DNA from: Dama dama
Lineage: Eukaryota; Chordata; Mammalia; Artiodactyla; Cervidae
Length of the DNA stretch: 64,000 nucleotides
Direction: 5' to 3'
Assembly: GCF_033118175.1 (NCBI RefSeq)
Contig: NC_083696.1
Span: 33,589,001-33,653,000 of the forward strand
A program made the translations under genes and the position numbers. The notes below the pieces were generated by a model. That model did no database searches. It was not told where the DNA came from and saw only the letters and a list, made by a program, of their open reading frames with translations. Below, one piece after another: positions 12,480 through 23,224 of this stretch. Position 1 is the first letter of the stretch; each line of letters opens with the position of its first letter.

Positions 12480-13334
12480 TGCAAATCAAAACTACAATAA
12501 GATATCACCTCACACCAGTTAGAATGGCTTTCATCAAAAAATCCAGAAACAACAAATGCTGGAAAGGATATGGAAAGAAGGAACCCTCCTACACTGTTGG
12601 TGGGAATGTAAAATGGTACAGTCACTGTGGAGAACAGTATGGAAGTTCCTTAAAAAATTAAAAATAGAGCTACCATATGACCCTGCAATCCCACTCCTGA
12701 GCATATATCTGGAGAAAAACATGATCCAAAATGATACATGTACCCTAATGTTCATTGCAGCTGTTCACAGTACTGCTTACAGTAGCCAAGACATGGAAGC
12801 AACCTAAATGTCCATCAACAGAGGAATGGATAAAGAAGATGTGGTACATATACACAATGGTATATCACTCAGCCATTAAAAAGAATGAAATAATGCCATT
12901 TGCAGCAACTTGGATGGACCTGGAGAGTGTCATACTGGGTGAAGTAAGTCAGACAGAGAAGGAAAAATATTGTATGACATTGCTTATATGTGGAATCTAA
13001 AATGAAATGATACAAATGAACTTATTTACAAAACAGAAAGAGACTCACAGACTTAGAAACTGGTTGCCATGGGGAAGGGATCATTAGGGAGTTTGGGATA
13101 GTGATGTACATACTGCTATCTTCAAAATGGATAACCAACAAGGCCCTATTGTATAGCACATGGAACTCTGTTCAATGTTATGTGCCAGCCTGGATGGGAG
13201 GGGAGTTTGGGGGAGAATGGATACATACACGTGTATGGCCGAGTCCCTTTGCTGGTCACCTGAAACTACCACAACATTGTCAATTGGCTACAACCCAAAA
13301 CAAAATAAAAAGTTTAAAGTTTGAAAAAATAGAT
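12480..13334 (+). mobile_element. Older L1 3' end with diverged target-site duplication
   Basis: The sequence matches the C-terminal part of L1 ORF2 (HCWWEC-type motif encoded at about 12593-12613) and then a 3' UTR that differs from the one at 5613-5966, with an A-rich end near 13300-13334. The flanks aaataggtcacttag (12465-12479) and aaatagatcatttag (13335-13349) match at 13 of 15 positions and look like an aged target-site duplication. The coding part has several frameshifts. Confidence 0.88.
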
Positions 13335-13433
13335 AAATAGATCATTTAGGAATTTCCTGCTAAAGATGGAAAATTAAATACACTCATCCACTTTTACTCC
13401 CTCCCAAAGTCCCATTAAAATAACCCTAGAGGA

Positions 13434-13458
13434 TTTTTTTTTTTTTTTTTTTTTTTTA
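13434..13458. repeat. Poly-T tract
   Basis: A run of about 25 T. It may be the tail of an unrecognised minus-strand retro-insert, but the sequence to its right (13459-13880) matches nothing I know and lacks an upstream AATAAA in reverse complement at the expected place. Confidence 0.7.
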
Positions 13459-13886
13459 GCTTTAAAAACTCACAAGGATAAGAAGAAAGAAGAGGACACA
13501 TCAGTAACAGAATCTTGAAAGCTAAGAACCAGAGGGACAAGAGTGACTGGTCTAAAAAATCAAGAATCCTAATCCAAATGAACACAGAGAAAACCAAAAA
13601 CAACCCCAAAAGACTCAGGAATGGCAGCACCAGGCACTTCTAGACGTGGGTGTGAAGGTGGGGCTGGCAACAGGATGCTGAGGAGTCAGACTCTGAGATG
13701 CCACCCTAAGCTCATCCCCGCCGGGTGACTTCTCTTCCCAACACTGGTGAGAGATAAAAGGGTTTCTTTTCTGGAAAAGAACACCAGATAGAGTTGAAGA
13801 TAGAAGTATTGTACTGAAAAGAGGGGAATTAAATGAATAGTTACATGTAGTGCCTCTCAGAGAGTACACTTCAAGAGCAGTACCAC
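13459..13886. other. Intergenic DNA, unassigned
   Basis: A-rich sequence followed by a more GC-balanced part. It has no recognised repeat and no convincing coding frame. Confidence 0.4.
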
Positions 13887-14003
13887 TAGCCACAAAATTA
13901 AATAAAATTTAAAACTCAGTTTCTCAAATGCACACTCAAAGTACTAGATAGCCATATTGGACAGTACAGATCCAGAACTCTACTACTATTGCATAAAGTT
14001 CTG
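13887..14003 (+). repeat. DNA-transposon fossil (MER class, family unassigned)
   Basis: The pattern actagccac...aaataaaatttaaaactcag...agatagccatattggacag is a widespread mammalian nonautonomous DNA-transposon sequence. A second copy of the same family is at 35405-35605. I do not give a subfamily name because I could not decide it from memory alone. Confidence 0.6.
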
Positions 14004-14766
14004 ATCTAGTGTGAAGATAAGATTATTCTTCTGAAGCATCTGAATAGCCCAAGAGGAAAGACTCAAAGATAACAACAAAATGGTCAAAATTTTTAAGCCC
14101 CTAAAATCACTAGGCTCTAGCCCTCTTATTAAACCTCCCTCTTTGAAGTGACACCAAAGACCATCAGCAAGATGAAGACGGTCTCCGCTATGAAAGATGA
14201 GAGACCAAAAACAAACAAACAGAAAATAAAAAATTTGGAGAAGCAAACACAGCAGAGAAAAGGGAACTTCAAAAGAACCGTTATTAATATCTACAGAGAG
14301 TTTAGAGATGTTGCATCTGTAAAACAAGAGTGGATTATTATAACAAAGAGATAATTAAATGAATGTTTCATCTTAGAAATCTGCAAATGAGAGAAGAAAA
14401 AAAATTCAAGAGAAGGACCAAAAGATAAGAAAATGTTCCAGGAACTGTACAAAATGATAACTAGATAGAAAAGAGGAAAAGAAAGATAAGTAAGTTGTCT
14501 TGCTCCTTGTACTTCCTTCACATTTTCACTAATTAAATGCCAGGAACATGAGGCCAGGCTCCAGGGGTCGCAGCTCCCCAGCCATATGCAGAGAAGCTGT
14601 TCATGAGCCCTGACAATGGGATGCCTGATTCTGTGCGTAGTAAATTTATGTTCTGTCTTCTTTCCTTGGTGTCCTCGTCTTCACTTTACCCCTACCCCGA
14701 CACCTTGCTTCTTTGTTTAGTAGCCAAAGCCAAGATAAGAATATCTTATTTTTCTAGAAGTCAAAG
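14004..14766. other. Intergenic DNA, no recognised element
   Basis: A-rich sequence with two overlapping chance frames (113 codons minus at 13986-14327, 68 codons plus at 14148-14354). No domain or splice structure is seen. Confidence 0.45.
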
Positions 14767-14778
14767 CAGGGAAGTGAT

Positions 14779-14841
14779 GCTGTACACCCAAAACTAACAC
14801 CACATTGTAAATGAGCTATACTTCAATTGTTAAAAACAAAA
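14779..14841 (+). mobile_element. Very short L1 3' end with target-site duplication
   Basis: About 60 bp match the end of an L1 3' UTR (ccaaaactaacaccacattg to an A-rich tail). The flanks cagggaagtgat (14767-14778) and caggcaagtgat (14842-14853) agree at 11 of 12 positions and are the likely target-site duplication. Confidence 0.8.
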
Positions 14842-14853
14842 CAGGCAAGTGAT

Positions 14854-15290
14854 TTTCAAAAAATATAGGGGTGAAAGGGAAGCTTGGGGTCCAGTTGGGG
14901 TCCTTGTGTTTAGAACAACCTCTCCTTTCATCAATGGTATAAGCCTAGGCATTCTCTCTTTTTACCAGGCTTCTGCTCTTGGGAGCATCTACAGCATGTC
15001 CTTGCCCTCTGCCCTATACTGGCTACCTGGTACTGCCTCTCTGTGATCATAACTGTGATCAAAATTGTCACAGTGCAGCTGTCCATCCTGCAAGCTTCTT
15101 ATTATAGAGAAAAATGGTCAGGAAATGTGACTATCCATGAGTTGGGAGACAAAAGGAAAAAAATGAAAAGAAATAGATTTTTAAAGAATTAAGGAAAGGA
15201 AAAAAGGTTTTATTAATAGCATTTAAAAACCATTATTGCACAAAATATAAAACATACACAAAATAATAGTTTAATAAATAGTTTAATGAA
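14854..15290. other. Intergenic DNA
   Basis: No recognised repeat apart from A-rich low-complexity sequence at about 15150-15220. Confidence 0.45.
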
Positions 15291-15547
15291 AGCTGAGTGC
15301 CAAAGAATTGATGCTTTTGAACTGTGGTGTTGGAGAAGGTTCTTGAGAGTCCCTTAGACTGCAAGGAGATCCAACCAGTCCATCCTAAAGGAAATCAGTC
15401 CTGAATATTCATTGGAAGAACTGATGCTAAAGCTGAAACTCCAATACTTTGGCTACCTGATGCAAAGAACTGACTCACTGGAAAAGACTCCGATGCTGGG
15501 AACAATTGAAGGTGGTAGTAAAGGGGACGACAGAGGATGAGATGGCA
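15291..15547 (+). mobile_element. BovB fragment truncated at both ends
   Basis: It matches the interior of the BovB 3' region but lacks the GAACT tail, stopping at gatgagatgg. Its left edge agctgagtgccaaag (15291-15305) has an exact reverse complement just past its right edge (15553-15567), which is not part of the normal BovB order. A local rearrangement probably removed the 3' end. Confidence 0.85.
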
Positions 15548-15689
15548 CTCAGCTTTGGCACTCAGCTCATGTTATCCAGATTCAACAATATCAAGTCAGA
15601 GCTAACAGTTCGTTTGAGATAATAATAATGTAATGAACCATTATCATGTGCTAAGTGGTATGTTCTAAGTATTATGTATAGGTATGTGA

Positions 15690-15832
15690 TACATTAAAAA
15701 TGGTTTTGGAGTGATAAAAATGTTCAAATATCAATCACGATAACAGTTGCTCAACTCTGTGAATATACCAGAAACCAATGAATTGTACCCTTTAAATAGG
15801 TGAAATATATGTTATGTGAATTTTATCTCAGT
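15690..15832 (+). mobile_element. Old L1 (L1M-type) 3' UTR fragment
   Basis: The text gtgataaaaatgttc...caactctgtgaatatacc...gaattttatctca follows the 3' UTR of old mammalian L1M subfamilies. The minus-strand BovB begins immediately after it. Confidence 0.75.
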
Positions 15833-15833
15833 G

Positions 15834-17935
15834 TTCAGTTCAGTTCAGTTCAGTTCTGTTCACTCAGTCATGTCCGACTCTTTGAGACCCCATGGACTGC
15901 AGCACACCAGGCTTCCCTGTCCTTCACCAACTCCCAGAGTTTACTCAAACTCATGTCCATTGAGTAGGTGATGCTATCCAACCATCTCATCCTCTGTCAT
16001 CCCCTTCTCCTTTTGTCTTCAATCTTTCCCACAATCCAGGGTCTTTTCAAATGAGTCAGTTCTTCGCATGAGGTGGCCAAAGTATTGGAGATTCAGCTTC
16101 AGCATTTGTCCTTCCAATGAACACTCAGGATTGATCTCCTTTAGGATGGACTGGTTGGATCTCCTTGCAGTCCAAGGGACTCTCAAGAGTCTTCTCCAAC
16201 ACCACAGTTCAAAAGCATCAATTCTTCAACTCTCAGCTTTCTTTACAGTCCAACTCTCACATCCATACATGACCACTGGAAAAACCAAAGCTTTGACTAG
16301 GCAGACCTCTTTGTTGGCAAAGTAATGACTAGGCAGACCTCTTTTTTGGCAAAGTAATGTCTCTGCTTTTTAATATGCTGTCTAGGTTGGTCATAACTTT
16401 CCTTCCAAGGAGTAAGCATCTTTTAATTTCATGGCTGCAGTCACTGTCCACAGTGATTTTGGGGCCCCCAGAAATAAAATCTGTCACTGTTTCCATTGTT
16501 TCCCAATCTATTTGCCATGAAGTCATGGGACCAGATGCCATGATCTTAGTTTTCTGAATGTTGAGTTTTAAGCCAACTTTTTCCCGCTCCTCTTTCACTT
16601 TCATCAAGAGGCTCTTTAGTTCTTCACTTTCTGCCATAAGGGTGGTGTCATCTGCATATCTGAGGTTATTGATATTTCTCCTGGTAACCTTGATTCCAGT
16701 TTGTGCTTCATCCAGTCCAGTATTTCTCATGATGTACTCTACATATAAGTTAAATAAGCAGGGTGACAATATATACCCTTGACGTACTCCTTTCACAATT
16801 TGGAACCAGCCTGTTGTTCCACGTCCAGTTCTAATTGTTGTTTCTTGACCTGCATACAGATTTCTCAGGAGGCACATCAAGTGGTCTGGTATTTCCATCT
16901 CTTTAGGAATTTTCCACATTTGTTGTGATTCACACAGTCAAAGGTTTTGGCATAGTCAATAAAGCAGAAGTAGATATTTTTCTGGAACTCTCTCGCTTTT
17001 TCGATGATCCAGCAGATGTTGGCAATTTGATCTCTGGTTCCTCTGCCTTTTCTAAATCCAGCTTGAACATCTGTAAGTTCATGGTTCATGTACTGTTGAA
17101 GCCTGGCTTGGAGAATTTTGAGCATTACTTTGCCAGCATGTGAGATGAGTGCAATCGTGCAGTAGTTTGAGCAGTCTTTGGCATTGCCCTTTTTTGGATT
17201 GGAAAGAAAACTGACCTTTTCCAGTCCTGTTGCCACTGTTGAGTTTTCCAAATTTGCTGACATACTGAGTGCAGCACTTTCACAGCATCATCTTTTAGGA
17301 TTTGAAAGAGCTCAGCTGGAATTCCATCACCTCCGCTACCTTTGTTCATAGTGAAGCTTCCTGAGGCCCACTAGACTTCACATTCCAGGATGGTTGGCTC
17401 TAGGTGAGTGAGCACACCATCGTGGTTATCTGGGTCATGAAGATCTTTTTTGTACAGTTCTTCTGTGTATTCTTGCCACCTCTTCTTACTATCTTCTTCT
17501 TCTGTTAGGTTTTCTGTCCTTTATTGTGCCCATCTTTGCATGAAATGTTCTCTTGGTATCTCTAATTTTCTTGAAGAGATCTCTAGTCTTTCCCATTCTA
17601 TTGTTTTCCTCTATTTCTTTGCATTGACCACTGAGGAAGGCTTTCTTATCTCTCCTTGCTATTCTTTGGAACTCTGCATTCAAATGGGTATATCTTTCCT
17701 TTTCTCCTTTGCCTTTCACTTCTCTTCTTTTTACAACTACTTGTGAGGGCTCCTCAGACAACCATTTTGCCTTTTTGCATTTCTTTTTCTTGGGGATGGT
17801 CTTTCACTTCTCTTCTTTTCACAACTACTTGTGAGGGCTCCTCAGACAACCATTTTGCCTTTTTGCATTTCTTTTTCTTGGGGATGGTCTTGATCACTGC
17901 CTCCTGTACAATGTCACAAACCTCCATCAGTCTCC
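15834..17935 (-). mobile_element. BovB (RTE) LINE, longest copy, minus strand, inactive
   Basis: It reads from the 3' tail (tandem ttcag units at 15834-15860) back through the 3' region and most of the reverse transcriptase domain, ending near 17935. BovB encodes an endonuclease/reverse transcriptase. Here the endonuclease and N-terminal part are missing (5' truncation). The reverse transcriptase frames carry a palm motif FIDYAKTFD (near 16945-16971) and the catalytic YADD box (16647-16658). Frameshifts and two tandem duplications (32 bp at 16295-16358, 88 bp at 17713-17888) break the frame. Consensus copies are roughly 3 kb or more, so this is about two thirds of an element. Confidence 0.92.
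16329..17761 (-). pseudogene. BovB reverse transcriptase remnant
   Basis: Overlapping minus-strand frames (17489-17761, 17125-17349, 16877-17263, 16329-16919) together span an RTE-clade reverse transcriptase. Recognisable pieces are KAFLSGQCKEIEENNR, GSGGDGIPAELFQ, RKGRGTRDQIANI, the LRYADDTTLMAE catalytic box and LNIQKTKIMASGP. The need to hop between frames shows at least two frameshifts, so no full enzyme can be made. It would act in cis on BovB RNA. It is not a host gene. Confidence 0.88.
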
Positions 17936-18147
17936 AGCATTTGTAGCCACACTTTTGAGGCACCAGACATGTGAGTAAAGCCATCCTGCATCCTTCAGTT
18001 CCTGTTCCATCACAATCATACCATGTGGAACAGAAACAAACTGAGCCCATGCCCAAATTGTGGAACCAATTAAATAAATGGTTGATATTGTCTTAACTCA
18101 CCAAGTTTTGGGGGTGGTTTGGTATGTAGCAATAAATAACTGAAACA
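17936..18147 (+). repeat. End of an ERVL/MaLR-type LTR
   Basis: The stretch with gccatcctgcat, then cccaaattgtgg, then aaataaatggttgatattg, then ccaagttttgggggtggttt and a gcaataaataactgaa end follows the 3' half of old mammalian MaLR/ERVL-class LTRs. The left part is missing where BovB begins. No internal retroviral sequence is present. Confidence 0.6.
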
Positions 18148-18183
18148 ATATGATGTTATTTAGTGCTCATCACTTTTCTATGA

Positions 18184-18396
18184 GGTGGTGGTGGTGGTTT
18201 GGCTGCTAAGTCATGTCCCACTCTTGTGACCCCATGGACTGTAGCCTGCCAGACTCCTCTGTCCATGGGATTTCCCAGGCAAGAATACAGGAGGGGGTTG
18301 CATTTCTTCCTCCAGGGGCTTTTCCCTACCCAGGATTGAACCTGGGTCTCTTGTATTGCAGGCAGATCCTTTACCAACTGAGCTACAAGGGAAGTC
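18184..18396 (-). mobile_element. Bov-tA SINE, minus strand
   Basis: Reverse complement of a full Bov-tA: Bov-A body (ctcttgtgaccccatggact, gcaagaatac) then the tRNA-Glu-derived head (attgaacctgggtctctt ... ttaccaactgagc). It is preceded by a (GGT)n stretch. It appears to split a MIR (see 18405-18520). Confidence 0.9.
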
Positions 18397-18404
18397 TGGT
18401 GGGA

Positions 18405-18520
18405 ACCAATATTATTCCCATTCACAAATAAATAAACTAAGGCTTAGAAAGGTTAAACTAGAAACGTGTCTGAAGTCACAGCGAGGGGAGCCACAATCTG
18501 ATCCTAAGCAACATAACTGT
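18405..18520 (-). repeat. MIR SINE fragment, minus strand
   Basis: The order attattcccatt...aaataaactaaggcttagaaaggttaaac...aagtcacag follows the reverse complement of a MIR core. It adjoins the Bov-tA at 18184-18396, which may have inserted into it. Confidence 0.65.
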
Positions 18521-18638
18521 ATAACCTCTTAATTTGAAGGATTTAATACCATTCATTGTCACCTTTAGTTTTAAACATTAGAAGTTACCTCGAATTAACT
18601 TATTTGATATGTAGCAAAGACACAGTGTGACTGTGACT

Positions 18639-18684
18639 GTGTGTGTGTGTGTGTGTGTGGCGGGGGGTGAGGGGGGTTGGGGGG
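18639..18684 (+). repeat. (GT)n followed by G6 runs
   Basis: An alternating GT tract (18639-18659) leads directly into three runs of six G (18662-18667, 18671-18676, 18679-18684) separated by 2-3 bases. This is a simple repeat with Z-DNA and G-quadruplex potential. Confidence 0.85.
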
Positions 18685-20533
18685 CAGTTCTTTTGAAATG
18701 TTTGTTTCCTCCTGTTAGATGGGTTTTCTCCAAAGGTTTAACAGTTTTAGGCAGGTCAAAAGTGGCTGAATCATCACAAGAAAGATAGCTATAGCAGGTC
18801 TCAGTCTTACATCTTTCAGCTTTGCCTTCAAAGAAAACCTGAGACTCTCTCTGGCCCCAGTAAAAAGTTCTGGGGACAAATTCTAATGTGTCCAGCTTGG
18901 GCCAGGTGCTCAGCCTTGGACTAATAATCAGCTCAAGAGATACAACACTGTTAATCAAATATACTCCAACATAAAATACATTTTTTAAAATCAATTTAAT
19001 AGTGTATGATCTTTAAAGAGAAGGAAACTCCAACTTGTTGTTTAAATTCTAGGATGAAGAACTTTCCAGAGGAAGGTGAGTAGTGATCTGCTGATCTAGT
19101 CAGGCAAATAGCAGAGAAGCAAATACCACATCAGTGAGAGACATTTGGAAATTAGGGAGGGAAAGAAAAGTCAAAATTCAAACTTCCCCCTTCAGTGTAG
19201 GCTATCTCGTCCAAAGAAAGCATATTTTATAAGTTCCACAGATTGAACTTGGATAAAATGCTTTGAGAATTTCTCCCTCTCACTATATTTACAGAAGTCT
19301 TCCTAGTAATGTTGAATTAGTTAGCCAGAACCAAGCTGATATGACAAGCTTGACCTAAACCATGAATGTAACATGAAATGCCACTTGGCAGCAAAAAGTC
19401 TCCTGGGGAAAATATGGCCCAATGCAGGGGAAAATAGAGAAACTGGCTAATTAGCCACTTAATACTCAGAATTTCCAAGCCAGAAGGCACCCCGAGAGGT
19501 CATCTAATCTAACCCAGAGGTTTTGCCAACCGCGTTTGTGCATGTACAGCATCAGTGTGGATACACAGAAACCTTTCCAACAACTTCCACCAACTAGAAA
19601 GTCTAGAAATAAACTTTTTCTACAGCCAGCATCCTTCCTCCTGGCCCCAAAGGAGAATCCCATCTCTCTATATTATATTATCTGCAAAACCCAAAGATAG
19701 GATTTTAATCACTGACGTATGTGCATAATAAGCACTAAGTGGCTAGACTTGCGTAGCACTGCTGGCTTTAAATACCTTTCTGCTATTAATAAAAATTCAC
19801 ATAATTAACTTACCCACTTACATATTATATTCATAGAGACTATCAGCTCAAGTAAATTAAAAATCTCATTCCTCTCACACACAACCCTTAAAAATCCAAT
19901 GATCAAGTTCTTGAACAAGCCTGTAGTTAAATACAGATTCCTGGAATTTTAAACAGACTCTGCTAAAAATGTATTTATGTGACCTGTTGCTGATGGGCAC
20001 TGAGAAGACTAAACATGAAAGAAGCTGTCTTCTTTTAGGTAGAAAAGATATATTTTTATCAGAGGGTGTGAAGGATGAGAAAAGTTTCCAAGTTCCCCGC
20101 AGTGTCTGAGCTGCAGCACACATTTCCCAAGTGACACTCCCACGGTGATCAGAACGTGGTGATTATTTGCATCTGGTACTTCTATTTGATGAGTCCTTCC
20201 TCTCTGCTCATGTTCAATCACTCTTCTCTTTTAACAAAACGATGTTCTCTCTCCATCTTCATCATTACAAAATAAAATTTTGCTCTTGAAATCTAAGTGC
20301 TCTCTCCTCTAATATTTCATTAGCATTTCTTCTATGGTGTCACAGAATCCTTGCACATTATTTAGCCATTTTCAACCTGCCTAAAACTCTTAAACTTTTG
20401 ATGAGTTATATAAATGAAAGTCCCCAAATGCATAAAATTCCTTAAGGAATAAATCTTCAAAACCCATATAATTTCTACGAACACTTGAAAATATGTGCTA
20501 TATGCATAAGGGTTCTTAATCTTAATTTTAAAA
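18685..20533. other. Intergenic DNA, mainly unassigned
   Basis: About 1.85 kb without a young repeat. The stretch around 19465-19540 (ccaagccagaaggcacc...gaggtcatctaatctaaccc) resembles an old mammalian repeat of uncertain family. A 138-codon minus frame (18578-18994) has no recognised domain and contains the CA-repeat complement, so I treat it as chance. Confidence 0.45.
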
Positions 20534-20543
20534 TACTAAGCAA

Positions 20544-20779
20544 TGGGAGATTTGGATTGGCATATATGCATTATTGATACTATGTATAAAATATATAGCT
20601 AATGAAAACCTACTGTGTAACTCAGGGAACTCTACTCAGTGCTCTTTGGTGACCTAAATGGGAAGGAAATCCAAAAAAGAGGGGATATATGTATTTGTAT
20701 GGCTGATTCACTTTGCCGTACAGTAGACACTAACAATATTGTAAAGCAACTATACTCCAATAAAAATTAATTTAAAAAT
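20544..20779 (+). mobile_element. L1 3' UTR insertion with target-site duplication
   Basis: The sequence matches a ruminant L1 3' UTR (aactcagggaactctac, aaatgggaaggaaatcc, attcactttgccgtaca, actccaataaaa). tactaagcaa occurs at 20534-20543 and 20780-20789 as the target-site duplication. A related copy lies at 51548-51787. Confidence 0.9.
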
Positions 20780-20789
20780 TACTAAGCAA

Positions 20790-21317
20790 ATGTTAAGCAG
20801 TGCGCTTATAGTTATTTTGAATAGTCACTATGTCTCATTTGTAATTTATAAGTTAATAGGGATGTTTCCAAGTGATCATTGGATACATGTACACACATTG
20901 GTTGGAGTGATCACACGAAATGGAAATCACCCAACTAAACATTGAGCACTTTTTTGGTATATATGAGTTCACTGGGACTGAAGTGGGAAGTCATCGATGT
21001 GTAGGCTCTTTTATGAAGGTGAGAGAAGAGTAGAGGAAAAAAAGAGATAATGGGTTGGTGGTCTTACATGGAAATTGCAAAGGCAAGTGGATATGAGAGA
21101 GTTGGTCCACAGACAAGAAAAAAGAGGAGTAGGCAGTGGAACTAGAGGATGTTAGGAAATGGATTACTTGAAGAGCTGCCAAGTCAAACACCTACAGAGA
21201 ACACACTTGTAAGAGTCAAATAGAATAAATTTAAGTGGGGAAACTATAAGGTGAACTGGCATAGGTACGCCTCACCCAAAGGCATTCAAGTTCGACTTTT
21301 TTTAAATTACTGAATGC
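20790..21317. other. Intergenic DNA
   Basis: AT-rich sequence with no recognised repeat or gene. Confidence 0.45.
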
Positions 21318-21372
21318 CAAACAAAACAGATTTGTGAGCCAGATTCAGCCTGTGGACTGCCTATTTGTGACT
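21318..21372. repeat. Possible hAT/MER-type DNA transposon end
   Basis: The short stretch caaaacagatttgtgagccagattcagcctgtggactgcc resembles the end of a common mammalian nonautonomous hAT element. It is short and diverged, so the call is tentative. Confidence 0.35.
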
Positions 21373-21399
21373 TTGGCTTTAAAGTATTGTTAATAACAT

Positions 21400-21495
21400 A
21401 GCTATAGTGGCAAAGACTCTAGACTCAAGAGCCAGACTATTTGGATTTAAATCCTGCTCCTACCCATGTGACTTCAGGTAAATAACTTAACATTA
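21400..21495 (+). repeat. MIR SINE fragment, plus strand
   Basis: The sequence runs agactctagactcaagagcc, then ggatttaaatcctgctcc, then gtgacttcaggtaaataactt, following the 5' half of MIR. Confidence 0.75.
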
Positions 21496-21792
21496 GCCAG
21501 ATTCCCAAGAGAGGATATTCAAAGAATACTTGGAATGTATGTACTCAACAGAAGCTGCAAGGGCTTAAATAGTGTCACTTCCTCCATATTCTATTGGTCA
21601 AGAGCAAGTCACAGTCCAGCTTTGATTCAGTAAGGTAGAGAAATAGGTTCTGCCTCTCGGTGGGGAATGGCTTGTACACGTAGGGCAGGAAAGAGCTAAT
21701 GACTGCCCTTTTGGAGATAAGCCAACAAACAATCCAACTATCGCTTTCAACAACAGTAAGATGGAATGGAGGACTAAAAAAGTTTGATCTGA

Positions 21793-21933
21793 GAACTTCC
21801 CTGATGGTCCTGCAGCTAAGACTCCGAGCTGCCAATGCAGGGAGCCTGAGTTCAATCCCTGGTTGAACTAAGATCCAGCAGAGCCAAATAAATAAATAAG
21901 TAAATAATTTTTAAAATAGGTTAGATTTTTTTT
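21793..21933 (+). mobile_element. CHR-type SINE with 15-bp target-site duplication
   Basis: The tRNA-derived head (gaacttccctgatggtcctg, then gttcaatccctgg) is followed by an A-rich AAATA tail. The flanks aaaagtttgatctga (21778-21792) and aaaagtttggtctga (21934-21948) match at 14 of 15 positions. This is a shortened member of the cetartiodactyl CHR family. Confidence 0.85.
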
Positions 21934-21948
21934 AAAAGTTTGGTCTGA

Positions 21949-23145
21949 CAAGAATTTCCTAAATGGATGGGCATAAATTTTCAAAAATTGTTATTATGTA
22001 AATAATATGTTTTCATTTTTTTAATTGGCAAATAGAAGTGAGTAAATAATAAATAAATGAACTACTACTCTCATCCAGAGAAAATCACTCAGTTTTGTTA
22101 TAGGCAAAATTAATAGTTAATTCATTAGGAAGAATTCAGACATAATTTTTCAGCTCTCCCAACTCTGAATACCAACTTAGTCCAGGAAATTACTCAATGT
22201 TACTCAACTTTGTTGAATGGGCAAAGAGCCAGCCCCCAGATGTCAGGACAAATATAGGGGCTTAGCAACTGAATGGGTTAGAGAAGACAAATAAAATGAG
22301 CAGATGCCCCGTTGAAATTGTGAGAGGGAACATCTGCTGTCCTATTTGCAAAGGTATTTTGTAATCAAGAAGACGGAGTGAATGCACAAATGGATCGACC
22401 TGTATTGAGATTCAGAGCATGAACACTGATGTCAGTGTTTTGTAATTAATTAGATGGAGAGTGTTACATTGTGTATCTAATTTTACAGAATGAAAGCAGA
22501 ATGTTCCCCTCCATCAGGGTTTACTCCCAATTTTCAAGCAGAGTGTGGCCTTGTTCCCATTCCTTGGACAACACTGAACAAGAATAAACCAAAGTAACCA
22601 AGCCTCAGTTCCTTATCGTACACCCCAAATGTTCAGGCTTCATTAGTTTTCAACGACATCATAAAGTCACATTTCTTTATGATGTGAAAATGATGGTGCT
22701 TCAGGTTCCTATCAACTTGGCCCTAGAAGTCCAGTTCTTCCACCAGCTTCTCTCCACCAGCATTTCTATGATTCCCATAGATGACCTCAGTGTGATCATG
22801 CTGTTTTCATGGCTGACTGCGACCTCAGCCACTGATAAGGCTCTGGCAGCTGCAGCCAGCTACCCTGTGGTCACTGGACCTGCTTCTTTTCAGCTGCTAC
22901 TGTTTTCTGCTGCTGTTTTAGTCAGAATTTCTCCCAGCAAAGGCAGAAACCAAGCCATAATGTTTATAAAGGGGTTTCACAGAGACTTGGAGTTAACAGA
23001 GAGGACCTGGACAATAGATTCTCTGTAGTTTCCTGATACTCCATTGGGGTCTCCTGATCCTTCGTATGCATCTAATACCTAGAGATAGCTTTTCTTTCTC
23101 CATGAGAGGCATCCTCAAATACCTTTGCTGTTTACAGTCAAGGGC
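21949..23145. other. Intergenic DNA with a 114-codon frame
   Basis: No young repeat is seen. The frame at 22684-23028 (plus) has no domain I recognise and its base composition does not stand out. It could be part of an old LTR element adjoining the antisense LTR at 23225, but I cannot show that. Confidence 0.4.
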
Positions 23146-23216
23146 GGACTTCTTTGGTGGTTCAGTGGTAAAGAATCCACCTGTCAATGCAGAAGACATG
23201 GGTTTGATTATTACCG
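23146..23216 (+). mobile_element. Bov-tA head fragment
   Basis: Only the tRNA-Glu-derived head is present (ggacttctttggtggttcag, then aaagaatccacctg, then gggtttgatt). It stops where the antisense LTR-like sequence starts, so the LTR insertion or a deletion truncated it. Confidence 0.75.
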
Positions 23217-23224
23217 AAACATGG

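Noticed and set aside
13434..13886. Minus-strand processed pseudogene starting at the poly-T
   Set aside because: No reverse-complement polyadenylation signal near the T run and no recognisable coding match.
15834..15860. Independent satellite array of ttcag units
   Set aside because: It is the normal BovB 3' tail in reverse complement, seen at every complete BovB 3' end in this window.
18184..18396. tRNA-Glu gene
   Set aside because: The tRNA-like text here and in other Bov-tA copies is the SINE head with diverged A and B boxes attached to a Bov-A body, not an independent tRNA.
22684..23028. 114-codon frame as an exon or retroviral piece
   Set aside because: No retroviral or host motif visible. 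Length is within chance expectation for 64 kb.
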